A DNA stretch of 64,000 nt from Auriscalpium vulgare (Eukaryota; Basidiomycota; Agaricomycetes; Russulales; Auriscalpiaceae): NCBI GenBank assembly GCA_019915015.1, contig JAHBBC010000012.1, positions 806,001-870,000 of the forward strand, given 5' to 3'. Below are positions 42,310 to 55,507 of the stretch, piece by piece; position 1 is the stretch's first letter; each line of letters opens with the position of its first letter. Below the pieces are notes generated by a model. The model saw only the letters and a program-made list of their open reading frames with translations. It ran no database searches and was not told the DNA's origin. A program made the translations under genes and the position numbers.

Positions 42310-44031
42310 ATGGAACGGCCCTCTCACCTGTCGCCTTCTCAGTGAGCCCCCTCGTCCATCCTCTCCCTCTCGACGCCACTCACCGTCTCCAGAACGCAGT
42401 ACGTCTCCCGCAAGACGCTGGCGATCAAGCGTGGTGACTCGGAGACGCTTACTCGGGAGGACGTCCAGTTCGACCTCCTCCACTACATCTTCACCGATTC
42501 CACACGCGCCTTCACGGACGAGACGCCTGGGGGCAAGGCTCCCGGTCGCGTCAACTTCTGTGACCTCTATGTCAACGCGCTCTACAACTCGACCCGGTGC
42601 TCCAAGGTCATGCGAGACAAGATGCATGAGACACCGGCGTTTGCCATCGAATTTGCCAAGATCTCTCTGCTTACGAACGTAGGTAGGATTAACACGACTA
42701 TGGCATGTGCGTTTTTCACTCCATGGCGCTCTCTGATCGCAGTCTCACTCGTCAGCCCAGTCTTCCCAGAGATGAAGACGGCGCTTCGGAGCTATCACCC
42801 CGTGCCGTCTCTCCAGAAGACGGATGGGAACGTCCAGGATGCCCCCAGGATCAAGAACTGTCTCAAAGCTGCCTTACTACCATCAGAGCAAAAATCGTCC
42901 CCTCCCTCTACACCCGCAGATATTCTCACACGGCTGGTGAGCAAATGGGCGTGGCGTCTCCACACATACACAGCTGATCTCTCATCGTTAGAAAAATAAT
43001 CAAGTTCCCCCAACTAGTATTGTAAACCTCGTATTTGTTCTCACCAACTTTTCGACGGTGGGCCGGCCTGTGCTGTGGAAGAAAAAATGGCATCTCACGA
43101 CCCTGTGCACAGACGCTCTCGCCAACACATTTCGACCCGCCTGTCGAGTTCGTCGACCTATTTCTTCCCATCAACATCTCTTCGCAGGCGCGGGCTAGAG
43201 CGTTTCTGTGGATGATCTTTCACTACCACGAGGGACCCCAGCTCTCTAACCCGTTCGCCGACGAATACTCGGTCAGGAACCCTGGAAAGGTTCCTTGGCT
43301 TAATCGATTGTCCCAAGAGGAGTACAGGCGCGAGAACATCGACCCACCAGAGGAGATAGAGTGGGGTAAGAAAATGGCTTCGCAGCGGAGTGTCTTTCTG
43401 CAAGACCTTGTCTCCGGCGGTGAGGTTGACCGAAGGACGAGGATCGCGTCCAGTTCAACGGCTCACGGCTCGACTGGTACGGCCTCTCGCCAGCACGGCA
43501 AAAGGGTCTTTGAGCTTACCTCGCGCCGTCAGATACCCCAGAATCAGCGTCCTCTCGTCGGTCTCGTGCCCAACAATATTACACGCAGGACGGCACGAAG
43601 ACCGCCACCTTCCACCACTATATGCCCACCGATACCGGTAAAAATAGATCCCTCCTTGCAGCGCCGCCTCCAGGTATGTGCGCACATCTCTCTTGTCATA
43701 CGCACGCAGCTTATCGCGCACAGCTGTAGACACCAGCGCCCGGAACAGAGACGCCGCGCCTGCGCACCGACAGGACTCCTCCATGCTGCAACGTTGAGGC
43801 TCCACACGTCATCGCACCGTCCCCCTTGACTGACTCGTGCACGCACAGAAGCTTGGCAGCGGGTCCAGACCGCGGACCCGCTGGCGGACTCCGACGAAGA
43901 GGGCCTTGACGAGCGCACCCGCTTAGACTATCGTAAGCCCCGATCAGCACCGCACGCACGCACTGACGCGAATCCCCGCGCACATAGAACGTCGACTGTA
44001 CGTTCTAGATGCGTTACGGCGCGCCCCATGA
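42310..44031 (+). CDS. IES1: INO80 chromatin-remodelling complex subunit, Ies1 type
   Basis: A short first exon (42310-42341, MERPSHLSPS) joins 42393-42706, then 42761-42936 and later exons. Conserved blocks: VSRKTLAIKRGDSETLTRED, VQFDLLHYIFTD, RVNFCDLYVNALYNSTRCSK, ISLLTNVGRINTTMAFFPEM followed by RSYHPVPSLQ, DAPRIKNCLKAAL, TSIVNLVFVLTNFS, and INISSQARARAFLWMIFHY followed by LSNPFADEY. These match fungal Ies1 (Ino eighty subunit 1). The last exons give TADPLADSDEEGLDERTRLD and end YVLDALRRAP. Exons between about 43400 and 43850 are not fully resolved; a stretch reading DGTKTATFHHYMPTDT belongs there. Ies1 is a fungus-specific subunit of the INO80 nucleosome remodeller in the nucleus. Confidence 0.82.
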
Positions 44032-44838
44032 TCTCGAGGCGCGGTGCAGGGCCGGCGTATCGTCGTTGGCGCACCCTTCTTTTACCCGGACCGTCGTTTA
44101 CCTCACCGCTGCTTGCAGAAGCACCAGCGGGCGGGGCGCCTCTCCGGTTTTCTGCGCCGAAGGTACCTTACTTACAACGTGTGCGCGTCGAGGATACACA
44201 GGTCGGCCGCGGAGGTGTGGACGAGACAAAAGGGGGGGCGGACCGGCTAGAGGCGCTATACGCCAGGAGTTGGGGGAGGGTCGAAGATTTCCATCTCGTG
44301 GGTTTTATGCGTTACGCTGGATCTGTACGAATACGGTTAGAAGAGGGTTTGTTTGCTGTGTGCTTCTACAGGACGCTTTTCTCGCTGCAATTTCAAAATC
44401 TCTGTTGGTTGCTACGTCGAATATCCAAGTGACAGAGGGCTCAGCCCAAGGTCAAATGAAATGTTCTAGAGTGTGTACTGGTTCTGGTTCTAGTCGTAAA
44501 GAATGTGTGCTCCAAGAAGAGGTTAGATCTGTGGGGTGGTGTATCAGAACTAAGAGGCACAGCCTATAGCGTCCTGTGCTCAAATCAACGGTACCAATGC
44601 GCAAAAATCCAAGCAGAAAAATATCCTAGTCCTGTTAAGTGATCGAACAAATTAGAGAGTTAACCAGAAGCCTCCAAGAAATTTAGCCGAGTGTTTGTAC
44701 AGCAGTCGATAGCGAACACAATATCCCTGAAATCAAAACAACAGTCATTCAACAAATGCGCGCGCACAGAAATGACAAGTGGGTGGGGCGAGGGAACCAG
44801 ACACCCACATCCGTATGAGTTTATGTGTGATACAAAGC
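44032..44838. other. Intergenic region, nothing recognised
   Basis: About 800 bases between convergent genes. A long plus frame (44009-44569) shows no family features and is taken as chance. Confidence 0.4.
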
Positions 44839-46180
44839 TCAGAAGCCACCGGGCAGAGCGAGGACGGGGTGCGCGAAGCCGTGGCGCGCGCGTTTCGGCA
44901 GCTCGGCCGGCGCGCTCCAGCGCTTCATCTTGCGCTCCTCCTCCTCCGTGTCGTACCCGGACCGGCCCTGCGCAGACGAGTCGACGCCGGACATGCGGCG
45001 GCGCAGCTTGGAGATCATGTCGCGCCTGCTGCTTGCGCGCGCGTTGAGCGCGCTGAGGTTCATCTCCGTGAGGTCTGTCGGGGAGCGGTTCGAGGAGCGC
45101 GGCACAACGGTGGTGGTGATCTGCAGCTTCGAGTCGACGGGAGAGCGCGGCGACACGGGCGGGAGCACGAGGGGCTGCGGCTTCTTGACCTCGAGAAACT
45201 GCGGCTTCGTCACCGCGCGCTCCTGAGGCTTCGTCACCGCGCGCTCCTGCGACTGCGGCGCGCCACCGGACAGCTTGCGGGCACGGTTCATGAGGATCGG
45301 GGGCACGCGCGACTTGGTGGCAGGGGCCGCCGGCGCCACGGGCACGGCGGGCACGATGGGCGCGGGCTCCTGCGCCTGTGGGGGCGACGGCGACCGGAGG
45401 AAGGCCGGAAGTGCGATGGGGGCGCGGTGATGCTCGTCCTTGATGATGACGGGGTGGCCATGCGTCGTAAGATGGGCAGAGATCTGGTCGAGCGACGGCA
45501 TGGGCTTCGCTTTTCCGGAGCTCACAGGGAGACGCAGACGCATCGGGGATGCTGCGCCGTTGGCCGCGCGACGGAAGTCGACCTGCTCGACCCAGGGCTT
45601 GATAGGCCCCAGCGCCTTGCGCTGGCCGATGGCCTCGAACAAGGCCAGCGGCGAGACGAGCCCGGGGGACGGGAGCGAGTAGTGGAAGATCGCTGGCGAC
45701 TCCGGGGGCGTCTTGGGGGTCGCGGTCGCGGTCGGCGACGGAGGCGCGGCCACCTTGGAGAGGAACAACGCACGACGCTCGACTAGGCTAGCATTAGATA
45801 CGAGAAGGCACGTATGCGATGGGCGACGTACTCTGCTTGCTCTTGTGCGTCTTGAGCGCGATTTCCTTACGGAGATCTGGCGCGCGTTTGCCTGTCGATG
45901 AGGAATTACGCTCTCTGGATGAGGCCAGGAGCGCCTCAAAGCGCTCGCGCTCAAGTCCCTTGCCGGCGACGTCGTCGGAGGGACGGAGAGGGGAGGGCTG
46001 GCGATGGAAACGTGGCGAGATAACCGGGGGCGGGCTCAGCAGGGCGGGCCTGTATCCGTCGTCATGCTGCACGGACTCTGGATACTGCGTGGCAAACGGC
46101 GAGTACGGCTCTGGGAGGGACTCTGTGGGTGGCGCGGGGGAGATGGAGATTTGCGGGACGGGGGAGATGAGACAATCCAT
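44839..46180 (-). CDS. Proline/serine-rich hypothetical protein (430 aa)
   Basis: Two exons (45832-46180, 44839-45782) join in frame through a 49-nt intron ending GCCTAG. No known domain is visible. The N-terminus (MDCLISPVPQISISPAPPTE) is proline-rich. A basic helix (DLRKEIALKTHKSKQ) leads into ERRALFLSKV and PAIFHYSLPSPGLVSPLALF, which look conserved. Further on are a tandem AVTKPQERAVTKPQ repeat (24-bp DNA unit) and a basic SSRRDMISKLRRRMSG segment near the C-terminus; the protein ends HPVLALPGGF. It is largely disordered. The codon pattern is that of a real gene, since the opposite-strand frame has no splice logic. Possibly a regulatory scaffold; function unknown. Confidence 0.7.
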
Positions 46181-46920
46181 GGGAAAGGAATGGGGAGCAG
46201 TTGCGAGGACGAGGAGTATGCTTGGAGGAGATGGCGGGCGACCTGCACCGTGTAATTTGAGAGTAATTGCACAGGAAAGAGACGGTCACCGCACAGAAGA
46301 AAAAGAAAGAACCAGGATACACAAAGCCAGAAAACGCAACAGACGGGGAACACAACACGACGGAGAAAAAGAGAGAGATGAGACGGTGAAACTCTTGTTC
46401 TATATATCCATCTATTCCAGGGCATTTTATTACGTGTCGATCACGCTTTCCCGAGTCGCGACACCGCCTCAGGCTCGCCAGTCGACTACGCAGTCCCATC
46501 CGACTCCCACTCCGTCAGAACATGCGCCCATGTGCGGCTATAGGATCGCAATGCTGTCAGAATTTTCTCCTGGAGACCACCCAGAGACCACCCAACTGCA
46601 CCCATCCCGTCGCCAGCCCGGCCTTCTCAGATTCTCTGGCCCTGCGCCAAGCCCTGGCCTGGCAAACCTGCACGATCCTAGACCGATCGAGCCTGAGCTG
46701 CCCTTCGTGCTTGACAACCGTAGCAGACACCTCAACAGACTGCATCAGCAGACATCTGTCGCCCACATACGCAGTGGGAACCGTTGATAGACGGCTACGC
46801 ATCAGGCGCAGCTACTATCATCTGCGTGCGCGCAAGCAAATATCTGCCACAATGTCTCCATGTTACCGCACGACATCATCATCCTTGCAATTTACATCCC
46901 TCCCTTTTGCAGACCTGCCA
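46181..46920. other. Intergenic region, presumed promoter of the proline-rich gene and LYS1 3' flank
   Basis: About 740 bases; frames on the plus strand lack any family feature. Confidence 0.4.
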
Positions 46921-48210
46921 TCACAGATTCTCCGCCTTCACGGCCTCCCCAAGCTTCTCTCGGAAAAGTTTTTCGGCGTCTGTCCACACGCGCGCACTTT
47001 GACGGTCGGGGAACGCCAGCAGCGACGGCAGCAGGTCCGCGCTGAATTGCTCAGACGCCTCCCTGGGTAAGAGAGTCGGCAGGTGGTCAATGGAGATCAC
47101 CGACATGGGCGGATTGCCCTTCCTGCGGGAGCGCGTCAGCAAAGAAGCTTCGGCACGGGGGCAGTTGCCAGTGGCAATGCGGAAAGTATACACGTACTCA
47201 ACGGGGACCGGGACTGTCGGTTCCGAGAAGGTCGTATTGATAGAATAGATGGGGATGGGGTTATTGGGGTTGGTCGTGTCGCAGCTGACATCCACGACGA
47301 CGCTTAGCCGGCGCGAGGCGCCGTCGGCGTCGATCTGGTCCTTGGTCACGAAGAAGGGGATGCGCGAGGTGAGGTAAATGCAGTTGACAAAGATGTCGAC
47401 GTCCAGAATCTCCTGGAACGGCCCGCCCTTCGCAGTCTCGTCCATGTCCCACTTGACGATGTCGTCCCTGGTGTGCAGAATCAGACACACCGCTTCCGCG
47501 CCGTACAGACACGCTGCGGACGTACTCATCAAGCCCTATCTTGCGGAACAGATCGACCGCGCCGCGACCACAGCGCCCTAGAGCGCCGATGACCAGCGCC
47601 TTGACGCCCTTCCCGCTACCGCCGAGTTTCGCCTTCACGTCCGAGACCATTGCGGCTTCGTTCTCGTAAGGCTCCAGCTTGCCCAGCTTGCCCCCCTTCT
47701 TCTGCACGGCATACGCGAGGGCCCCCGCAGCGGCGCCCGCGAAACCCGCGTGGAAGCCAAAGGCAGCCACGCGCCGGCCACTCGCGTCGGCGAGAAACTC
47801 CAGGTCGTAGAGCGTGCCGCCGCCGCGGTGGAAACGCGCGAGCACAGACGACCAGCCGGCTTGCTCCTTGTAGCAGTGCGCGAACTGGATGTGCGTGTGG
47901 GGCAGAGGTGCATCAGAGGCCGGGAGCTCCTTGAGACCGATGATAGGGATGTGGGTCGGGGCACTCGGCCAGGAGTTGTTCTCGACGAGCTCGCAGCCGA
48001 CTCTGAGACGACATCATTAGGCCGGAGCAGTGCACATACGGGATCAACGTACGCCTCGTACTCCGCATCGTCAAAGATCCTCTGTTCGTCGCGCTCGACG
48101 TAGATCTTGAACCCCGCATCGATCAGCTGTTTGGACGTTGTTGGCGTCAGCGCGGCGCGGCGCTCGAACTCCTTCTTCTCGCAGCGCAACCAGAAAGATG
48201 GTTGGGCCAT
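46921..48210 (-). CDS. LYS1: Saccharopine dehydrogenase (NAD+, L-lysine-forming)
   Basis: Three exons (48053-48210, 47526-48002, 46921-47467) give 393 aa. The start MAQPSFWLRCEKKEFERRAA carries the conserved Arg-Glu-Lys-Lys region. PTHIPIIGLKELPASDAPLP, HIQFAHCYKEQAGW, VAAFGFHAGFAGAA, VKALVIGALGRCGRGAVDLF (Rossmann glycine loop), DDIVKWDMDETAKGGPF, VVVDVSCDTTNPNNPIP and VISIDHLPTLLPREASEQFS are all LYS1 signatures. The protein ends AVKAENL. The enzyme performs the last step of the alpha-aminoadipate pathway, splitting saccharopine to lysine and 2-oxoglutarate with NAD+. It is monomeric in yeast; localisation is cytosolic or peroxisomal in fungi. The gene is intact; its end has no SKL. Confidence 0.96.
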
Positions 48211-48537
48211 GTTGGTGGGTATGAGTTCGTGGATTGCGAGTCAGAGTGAGCTGTTGAGCGCGCAATATTTTCTGGCGGCATCTTGACTCGACAGATGTAC
48301 AGTTGTTCTAGTCGGGTCTGGTGTCGGCCGATAACCCCGCTAATATTGGGGTTAGGTCTTGTGCGCTTGCCCTCAAAATTCATGAAAACCCGCGCCCAAA
48401 CGCACGATGAGATAACGAAACATGTATGTAGTAGATGTGAAAAAGGTCCTTGAGAAGTTGACACTGAAATCAGAAAATATACCCGACGACAGAATGGCGA
48501 AAGAACAAGTGAAAGAAATGCGAAGATAAACGAATGT
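48211..48537. other. LYS1 promoter and P450 3' flank
   Basis: About 330 bases with no coding signal. The P450 stop lies at the right end. Confidence 0.4.
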
Positions 48538-50761
48538 CTATGTATGATTCTCGGAGACCCCGCCAGTGTGCCTACGCGTGATTCGCATCCACAAAGGAGC
48601 TTTGCGCATGACGTAGAAGTCTCGGAGGGAATCCTCCCAGTCGTTGACACCAGGGCCAAGCTTCCCTGCATCGGGCGGATGAAATTCGAGGCGCTGTACA
48701 AGCCAACAGACTGCCGTACGCATTTCCATCATCGCGAAATTCTTGCCTGCGCAGTTAGCAGGGCCGTACGAAAATGGGTGGAAAGCCGCAGGGTTGTGGG
48801 CCGCGAAGCGTGTCAGGATCTGGCTGTCTTCTGCAAGGGTCGCCTGGCTAATCCAACGTTCGGGGAGGAATGAATCAGGGGCGGAAAAGCTCCGCGCATC
48901 TCTGTGAACGCTGTAGGTGTGCACAAACACCTGGGTGCCTTCCGGGATGATGCTAGCAAGAACAATCAATGCGCCGCCGTATCTATCAGCAGGCTTGGGG
49001 ACGTACTGTTCACCGATGGCTACTGGACCCGTGCCTGGCATGACCGACCGCTGAGAACCGCTAGGAACCGGAGGATGAAGACGGGCAGCTTCGTTGCTAA
49101 GTACCCGCAGAAGATGATCAGCACGTCACGTCGGAACGGAAGATATGAGCAACGCACATGCAGGCATTTAGCCACTCCATTCGGCTGAGCTTAGCAGCGT
49201 CCATTGGCTCCTCCCCACCTGGGAATTCACGGTCTATCTCATCTTGCAGGGCCTTGTAGGCAGCCGGGCGTCTGACCAGGTTCCAGAACAGCGCAGTCAG
49301 CACAGTCGCGGAAGTGTCCGAGCCCGCGATGATGGCGAGCATCGCATCGGAAGAGAGCTCCTCGAACGATGGGCGACGGTCGGCATCATGCTCTTCTTCG
49401 TTCTATGATTTCATTGTCCGTTAACACTGTCCCGCGCCGCATGTACATGCACTCACGAGGTAAAAGAAGATGTCTCTTCTGGACGCGCCCATCTTCAATC
49501 TGGCTTCCACGCTTCGATCGGCGAAACCCTGAACACGAGCTACGACTGCCTTGATGGATGGCATCAGGCGTATGAATTTGAAAGTCCATGGGGCGTGTGC
49601 CAATGACGCCGTAGCCCTAAGAGTACGTGTTGAACGTTAGAGCTTTCACAGGAGATGGAGAATGCGACCCACTCCAGGCCCTGGTTCAGCATCTGCCATA
49701 GGCCACGGGCGTCGTTTCCGTCCCGCATCAGCTCGAATCCACCACCAAACCTGAGGCTGGCGTCAGTTGGCGGAGACGCAACTCCGAAGAGCGGAACATA
49801 CGACATGTCTCCCATGAGATCAGTTCTACGAGCGGAACATTAGGATCAGCATCTCCCGGGAGTCGATTGCGGTTAAATAAGGAACGTACGCGAAGTAGGA
49901 AAGCCATTTGCCGAGATCTAATATGACCCCAAGACTCTTGCCTTTCGGGGAGTCCCACTCAAGGGAGAGACCTTCCAGGCGCTCGATCAGTTGGCGCGTT
50001 CGCTTGACCACAATTTCCTCGTATCCTTTGACGGCCGTGGTGGTGAACGCGCGATTCCAGGCCTTGCGGCGCCGCGAGTGTTCTTCGTGTTCACGGAGAC
50101 CGACGAGGACTGGGGCGTGCGGCCGATTCGACCACCCTAGGGAGAGAGAAGTTAGTCATATCGCAGTGTAGAGTAGCCAACTACACACAAGGCCCTTTAG
50201 GTAGCCCATCGTGACCCAGAATTGCGGAGATCGCGGAAGCGTTGCGGATGGAGAGTTCGTTGGGGCCTATCGAACAGCGTTAGCATCGTCGCAATATGGG
50301 GTCACGCGTAGACGTACCAATGCGCACGAAGTCACCGTATTGGTCATGGAGGCGTTTGTAGTAGATGTGCTGTTTGCCGTGGGCGCAGACGTAGGACATC
50401 CATAGCTTAGAGACTTTCGCTGGCAGAGGTCCGGGGAAGCGCGCGAGTGGGTGAAGCGGCGAAATGCGATAGATGACGGTCAAGATTAAAACGAGTGTGG
50501 TGTGGGCGAGGCACGCCGCAAGGCATGTTCTCAAAGTGAGGCAAGTCCAAGGGTGTGTGAGCGAAATGAGCGTAGTGGGCACGAAGACCAGAAGGATAAC
50601 GAGAGCCAACGGGCTGTCGGGCTCGTAGCGCTTGAAACAGAGATATGATACCTAACGAACAGGTGGTCAGCCGCGGAGAAGACGGAAAGAAAACATGCGC
50701 TTACAACACTGCCAATGACAATGCACTGGGCTTGGAAAGCAGCGAGGTACTCAACTGCCAT
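48538..50761 (-). CDS. Cytochrome P450 monooxygenase
   Basis: About ten exons. The start MAVEYLAAFQAQCIVIGSVV begins a membrane anchor region with two further hydrophobic helices (LALVILLVFVPTTLISL, LVLILTVIYRISPLHPLARF), then the hinge FPGPLPAKVSKLW. The catalytic core shows I-helix LAIIAGSDTSATVL, ExxR as NEAARLHPPV, FLPERW and the heme loop FSYGPANCAGKNFAMME with the ligand Cys. The C-terminus ends ITRRHTGGVSENHT. It is an ER-membrane monooxygenase needing a P450 reductase. The heme-loop style is like Agaricomycete CYP67-type enzymes, which is an inference; substrate unknown. No terpene cyclase or PKS lies nearby, so cluster membership is not supported. The gene appears intact and shares a divergent upstream region with NRDE-2. 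Confidence 0.9.
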
Positions 50762-51578
50762 TGTGGGTCTTCAGCACCAGGAGGAGGGGTGGAGGGACAG
50801 CCGGAAAGAGCTGCCGCCGCAGCGCCTCTTATACGACCCGCCAGACACCTCTCATAAGGACATAATTAAACCTGGCGCACATGGTGGTGAGCCGTGCTGT
50901 GAACGTCAGAGGCGACAAAGACAGCAGGAGCAGTCCCATCTCTTAACCCGGCGATCGTCGATTTGCGGCACCGTGCTCCCACAGTGCGCCGCCCTCGCCA
51001 GGGGGCGAGACCGAGGTCCGCTGATAGACAGCGAGCTATCCTTGAAACAGGGAAAGGTAGCGTCGTGGAACTTTGGGACTGCCGGAGGGCCCATCGCCGT
51101 CGGAGAATGGGCGGAACGTGGCCAGCACGGGTACGCACCGACAAGCGGGTTGACCGAAATGAAGAAGCCTTCCGTTCATTTCAAAGTGGTGAGCTAACAG
51201 AAGATTTGAGATAGAATGCCTAGTCGACGACACCGATAGATTTCCTTGGCATATTCTTACAGCGGCGAGCGCGGCTGCATCGAGGCCACCAGCACGGAAT
51301 CGACGGTCGAGACAAGTTTGAAATCCGAGTTGACGAGAGCGAGACGGAAGGAACGCACTTGAGCGCGATTCTCGAAGGACCAGAGGTATTTCGACAACGG
51401 AAATTATAAATGTAAAGTTGATGTAAAGAGAGGATGTATTGAAAGAGAGGAAGAGTTGCTGAACGCGGCAACAGCCGAGCGGTCGTTCATCCCGATACTT
51501 CGCCCTGGACGCCTGCACTGTTCACCCTACGCTTCCCTATCCCCGCTCATTGACGTCGACGAGTCTTCCGCTCGAGTG
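50762..51578. promoter_or_regulatory. Divergent upstream region between the P450 and NRDE-2 genes
   Basis: About 820 bases between start codons on opposite strands. No domain-bearing frame and no convincing TATA box. Confidence 0.4.
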
Positions 51579-54500
51579 ATGGCTGCGCCCTCTTTTTCTT
51601 CCTTCCCCCAGTCGTTCAGCTCATTTCCTGACCTGGAAACAAGTGAGCCGTCGGCGGCCCTCGCGCGAGAGCGGGAATCGGAGCGGAGCAGGAGCAGAAA
51701 GAAGGACAAGGACAAGGACAAGGAGCGCAGGAGACGCAAAGGGGATCGCCATGCCCGTGTCGGCGATGTCGCCTCTGCGCGCCGCGAGGAGCACGTCGTG
51801 TTCGACGACGAGCGAGTGAAGGCTCAGGAGGACCTCCAGCGCCGTACAACATCGACGGTTGAGCACCACGCGCTGGAGCGGCCGACTTTCTACTCGGACA
51901 GGAAGGGAGATCCGCTAAATGTGCGGTATGGCGGTCCAGACGCGAAAGACGTGCCACGGTACCACCTCGTGGGATGTATGTCCCCTGCTCCCTCGCATCT
52001 TGAATGCTAATAATGTGCCAGATGGCAGAAAGATCCTTGGCCTTAATAATGCCTGGACGGCCTTAAGCAGGAGCAGCAGAGGTGTCGAGATCGGCGTCGG
52101 ACGCAAGCGAAAGGTGCATGCATGTTCCCGCCCCCGACTTATTTCACAGCGCTCAACCATTCCTCGCACAGCAACCTGCCATCACTGACTCGAGCTCCCG
52201 CGCCCTTCTTGGCGCGCCTCCAACGCGCAGGCTGATCCCGTCGGCAGAATCCGCGCTCAAGTTCCCCGAAATTGGGGGTTTCATCCGTCTGCCGTCGCGA
52301 CGTCAGCAGCGCCAAGGAAATGAGGACTATCGCTCCATCGAACGCCCGAAAGACAATGCAGACTCTGACTTTGACTCGGATTCCTCTGGCTCTGCCGCCT
52401 CTGAGAGCTCCGACGACGACCACACGACGACGCTGACCGCCCAACAGGAGCGGATGCGCGACCTGGAGCATGAGATTTCGGCGGACCCAAGTTCTGTGAA
52501 CACTTGGCTTGCGCTCCTGTCACATTCCCTATCTCAGATCCCGGTAACTACGAAGAACGCGCCCAAAGCGCGCTCGGAAATTACACTGTCCATCCTTTCA
52601 CGCGCCCTATCTTCTCTGCCGAAGAACGTGCCATCAGTGCGCCTTAGGCTCATCTACCTCCAAGCTGGGGAGGAGGTGTGGGAGCCAGGCCGGCTTGCGG
52701 AGGAATGGGACAAGGCGCTTCAGACCGGCGATCTGGAAATACGTCTAGCTTGGTTGGATTGGAGGATTCGCAATGCAGACAGAGGCGTGGACGGAATGCT
52801 CGACGACGCAGTGACGGTGTTCTCCATCCTGACAAACGAGCTTGAAAGGCTCCGAATTCTTTGGCGGCTGGCGGCTGCTCTCAGGCAGACCGGTGAGTGC
52901 TGTTGTGCTTTACACTTCACACGCTCATACCCATGTCGTCAGGCTTTGTCGAGCGCTCGATGGCAATGTTCCAGGCGCAAGCCGAGCTGTACGCGATAGT
53001 CCGTTTACCCGTTTTATACATGAGCTAAAAGTCGATGACAGCGCATTTAATATCCCTGATGATGTGGCCGACAAGCCCTTGGACGACAAGTTGGATGCCC
53101 TGGAAGAATTCTGGGAGAGCGAAGCTTTACGAGTCGGTGAACCGCGAGCCACCGGCTGGGCGCGATGGGTCGCAGCTGGCAAGCCTGGGCCAGGCTCCAT
53201 ACCTTCTACATCGTCGCCGTCTTCAACTGTGCATGAAGATACCTACGTACGATGGGCGCGGGACGAATGGAACGCCGATCAGGTCCCACAGCCGCCGTTG
53301 CGCTCTGCAGACCCCCGTGCAGAACTCGACCCATACACGACCATCCTCTTCTCTGACATCCGCCCATTCCTCACCGCGCTCACCTCCCCGCGCTCCAAGA
53401 TCGTCTTCCGCTTGATTTGGCTCTCTTTTCTCGGTCTGCACATCCCGGGTTTCGAGAGCTCCGTGTCTTCGTCCGCGCCGTCTGAGAACACCGACGACAG
53501 GTGGACCCATACGCATCTCACGTCACTTCCATATGTCTCGGCCATCTTCCCATCCCCTTCCAACACCCGGCGAGTAACGCTTGATTCGCAGGCGGGGACC
53601 GTTATAGGAAAGGAGCTGGAGTATTCGGCAAGCTTTGGGCCCGTGAAGCATTGGTCATACCGCGCCGTGGCCCCGCTCGAGGCATCAGAACTTCGAAATG
53701 GGGAGGCGAGATGGGGGATGTGGACAGCAGAAGACGTCCGGGGAGTGAATATCGACTTCATCAGGCACGTCTTCGAGCACTGTAGGACGGACGGCGAAGA
53801 TGTCGAATGGGACGTCATGGCTTTAGCATTCGAAGCTGCTGTCAGCATCAAGGGGTAAGTCCGTCTTCGACGCTCACGGTTGTCGCTTGCTCATTCACCC
53901 GTCCCCATCCGCAGCGCGCTCAAACTTTCCCGTTCGTATCTCGCCTCTGCGCGAGAGTCTCTCCCACACTGGGCCGCCCACGCGCGTCTAGAGCGCGTTC
54001 GCGGCCGCCTCGACGACGCGCGCAAGGTGTACGAGACCGTCCTCACCGCGCCCACGTCGTCGCAGAGCCGGCTCAGCACGGGCCCGCTCTGGTGGGACTG
54101 GGCCGAAATGGAGTGGCTCGCGCGCCGCCCGGACGCGGCCATCCAGGTCGCCCTGCGCGCCGCCGGCGTGCAAGGGCTAGGCGGCGTCACGATCCTGCGC
54201 GCGAAGCGGACGCTCGAGGACACGGCGCGCGAGATCCCGGCGGCGCTGTGGAAGGCCCGCGAGGCATGGCTGAAGCTTGGGGCGCTCCTCGAGCTTCTCA
54301 CGGGCGCGGGTCTCCCAGCGCTTGTGACCGATCCTGTGGAGGCGGGCACTGTCGCGCAGGAAAGCATGGCTGTGGCGTCGCTGAGTATGTTATTTCATCA
54401 TATCGTCACTCTACGCAGTGCGGCACAGCCGATTGTGCTGCGCGAACGTTTGGAGCAAGCTGTGGAGTTGTACCCGAACAACACGGCGATTTTGGGGATG

Positions 54501-55149
54501 TTCTTGGAGATGCAGAAGGGACAGGGCGTTTGGGGGCGGGTGAGAGGGCTGCTGAGTGAGCAAGTGGACCCGGGTGCCGGGAAGGAGAAAGGCGTGTCGA
54601 GGAGGGTATATGACGTGTGGGTAGCTGGGTGGGAGAAGGGCCGATGGGAGTGGGAGATTGAGCGAACGCGGAGTGGGCTGAACGCTGCGGTCGACAACGA
54701 AAGGTACGACGCATACGGCCTCATACGCTTTCGCTGACCTGTTCCTTGTCAGAACGCGAGCAAGTCCTGTCTTATGGCGGATCTTCATCGAGTTCGAGAT
54801 CCGAGTCGGCCAACTGCGGCGAGCGAAAAGCGTGCTATTCCGAGCTATCGGACAATGTCCTTTGGTCAAAGGTGGGTACTGCCTCCTGTGCGAACGATGT
54901 GAATGCTAACATATACGCGTCGTAGAACTGTATCTGCTCGCGTTTGATAGGCTACGAGCCGTATTTACGGCGCGGGAACTGAACAGTCTCGGCGAGACGA
55001 TGGCCGAGCGAGGCCTGCGAATGCGCAGCGGCCTAGACGAGGCGCTGGAGGGCTGGGGCGAGAACAATGAGGGCGGCGGGGCGAGCAGCGAGGGCGAGGA
55101 TGAGATCGAGCACAATGCGCGGGAACTACGACGACTGAAGCCGTACTAG
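51579..55149 (+). CDS. NRDE2: NRDE-2 family RNA-surveillance protein
   Basis: The start at 51579 gives MAAPSFSSFPQSFSSFPDLE. An N-terminal basic/charged tract follows (ERSRSRKKDKDKDKERRRRK), then NVRYGGPDAKDVPRYHLVG and, after an intron, GRKILGLNNAWTALSR. The family core begins with DLEHEISADPSSVNTWLALL, followed by HAT/TPR-like helical repeats for about 700 residues (RLIYLQAGEEVW, EWDKALQTGDLEIRLAWLDW, ARESLPHWAAHARLER, AQESMAVASLSMLFHHIVTL). The end is ELRRLKPY. Human NRDE2 and fission-yeast Nrl1 bind the MTR4/Mtl1 helicase and act in nuclear RNA surveillance, splicing quality control and, in nematodes, nuclear RNAi. About seven short introns keep frame. Byr4/Bfa1 follows 360 bases downstream in the same direction. 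Confidence 0.92.
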
Positions 55150-55507
55150 GGACTGGAGCATGGGCCGCTATTGTGGCAAAACAATGATGGTGACCGAGTG
55201 ACAGACCTCTGTGACCGTGACGGAATGACAGTGTGACGAGGATGGAATGCAGACACGAGGCGGTCAACAAGCCGCATTTTCACCACCACCCACTCTCGCA
55301 AGCCAGGCCGCTGCTATCCGACTGCACGCCGTATCCTCCCTCCTTATAATCCTCGCCCCGGTGCTGCTCAAAAGCTGCACGCGCCGGCGCACACCCGCCT
55401 CGTTCCTTCGTTACCCTTAATCATCTGGTCGCATCAATCCCACACCCCCTTCAAGAGGGGGCCCGCCGGTCTACCATACTCCTACTCATTCTACTAGTTT
55501 ACCCCGC

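Noticed and set aside
44779..45786. 335-codon plus frame opposite the proline-rich gene
   Set aside because: Arg/Gly-rich shadow with no splice signals or domain; the minus strand has a clean two-exon model.
25213..50761. A secondary-metabolite cluster joining UbiA, ICMT-like, 2OG oxygenase and P450
   Set aside because: The genes are spread over 25 kb among housekeeping genes (ATG26, IES1, LYS1), with no PKS, NRPS, terpene cyclase or exporter.
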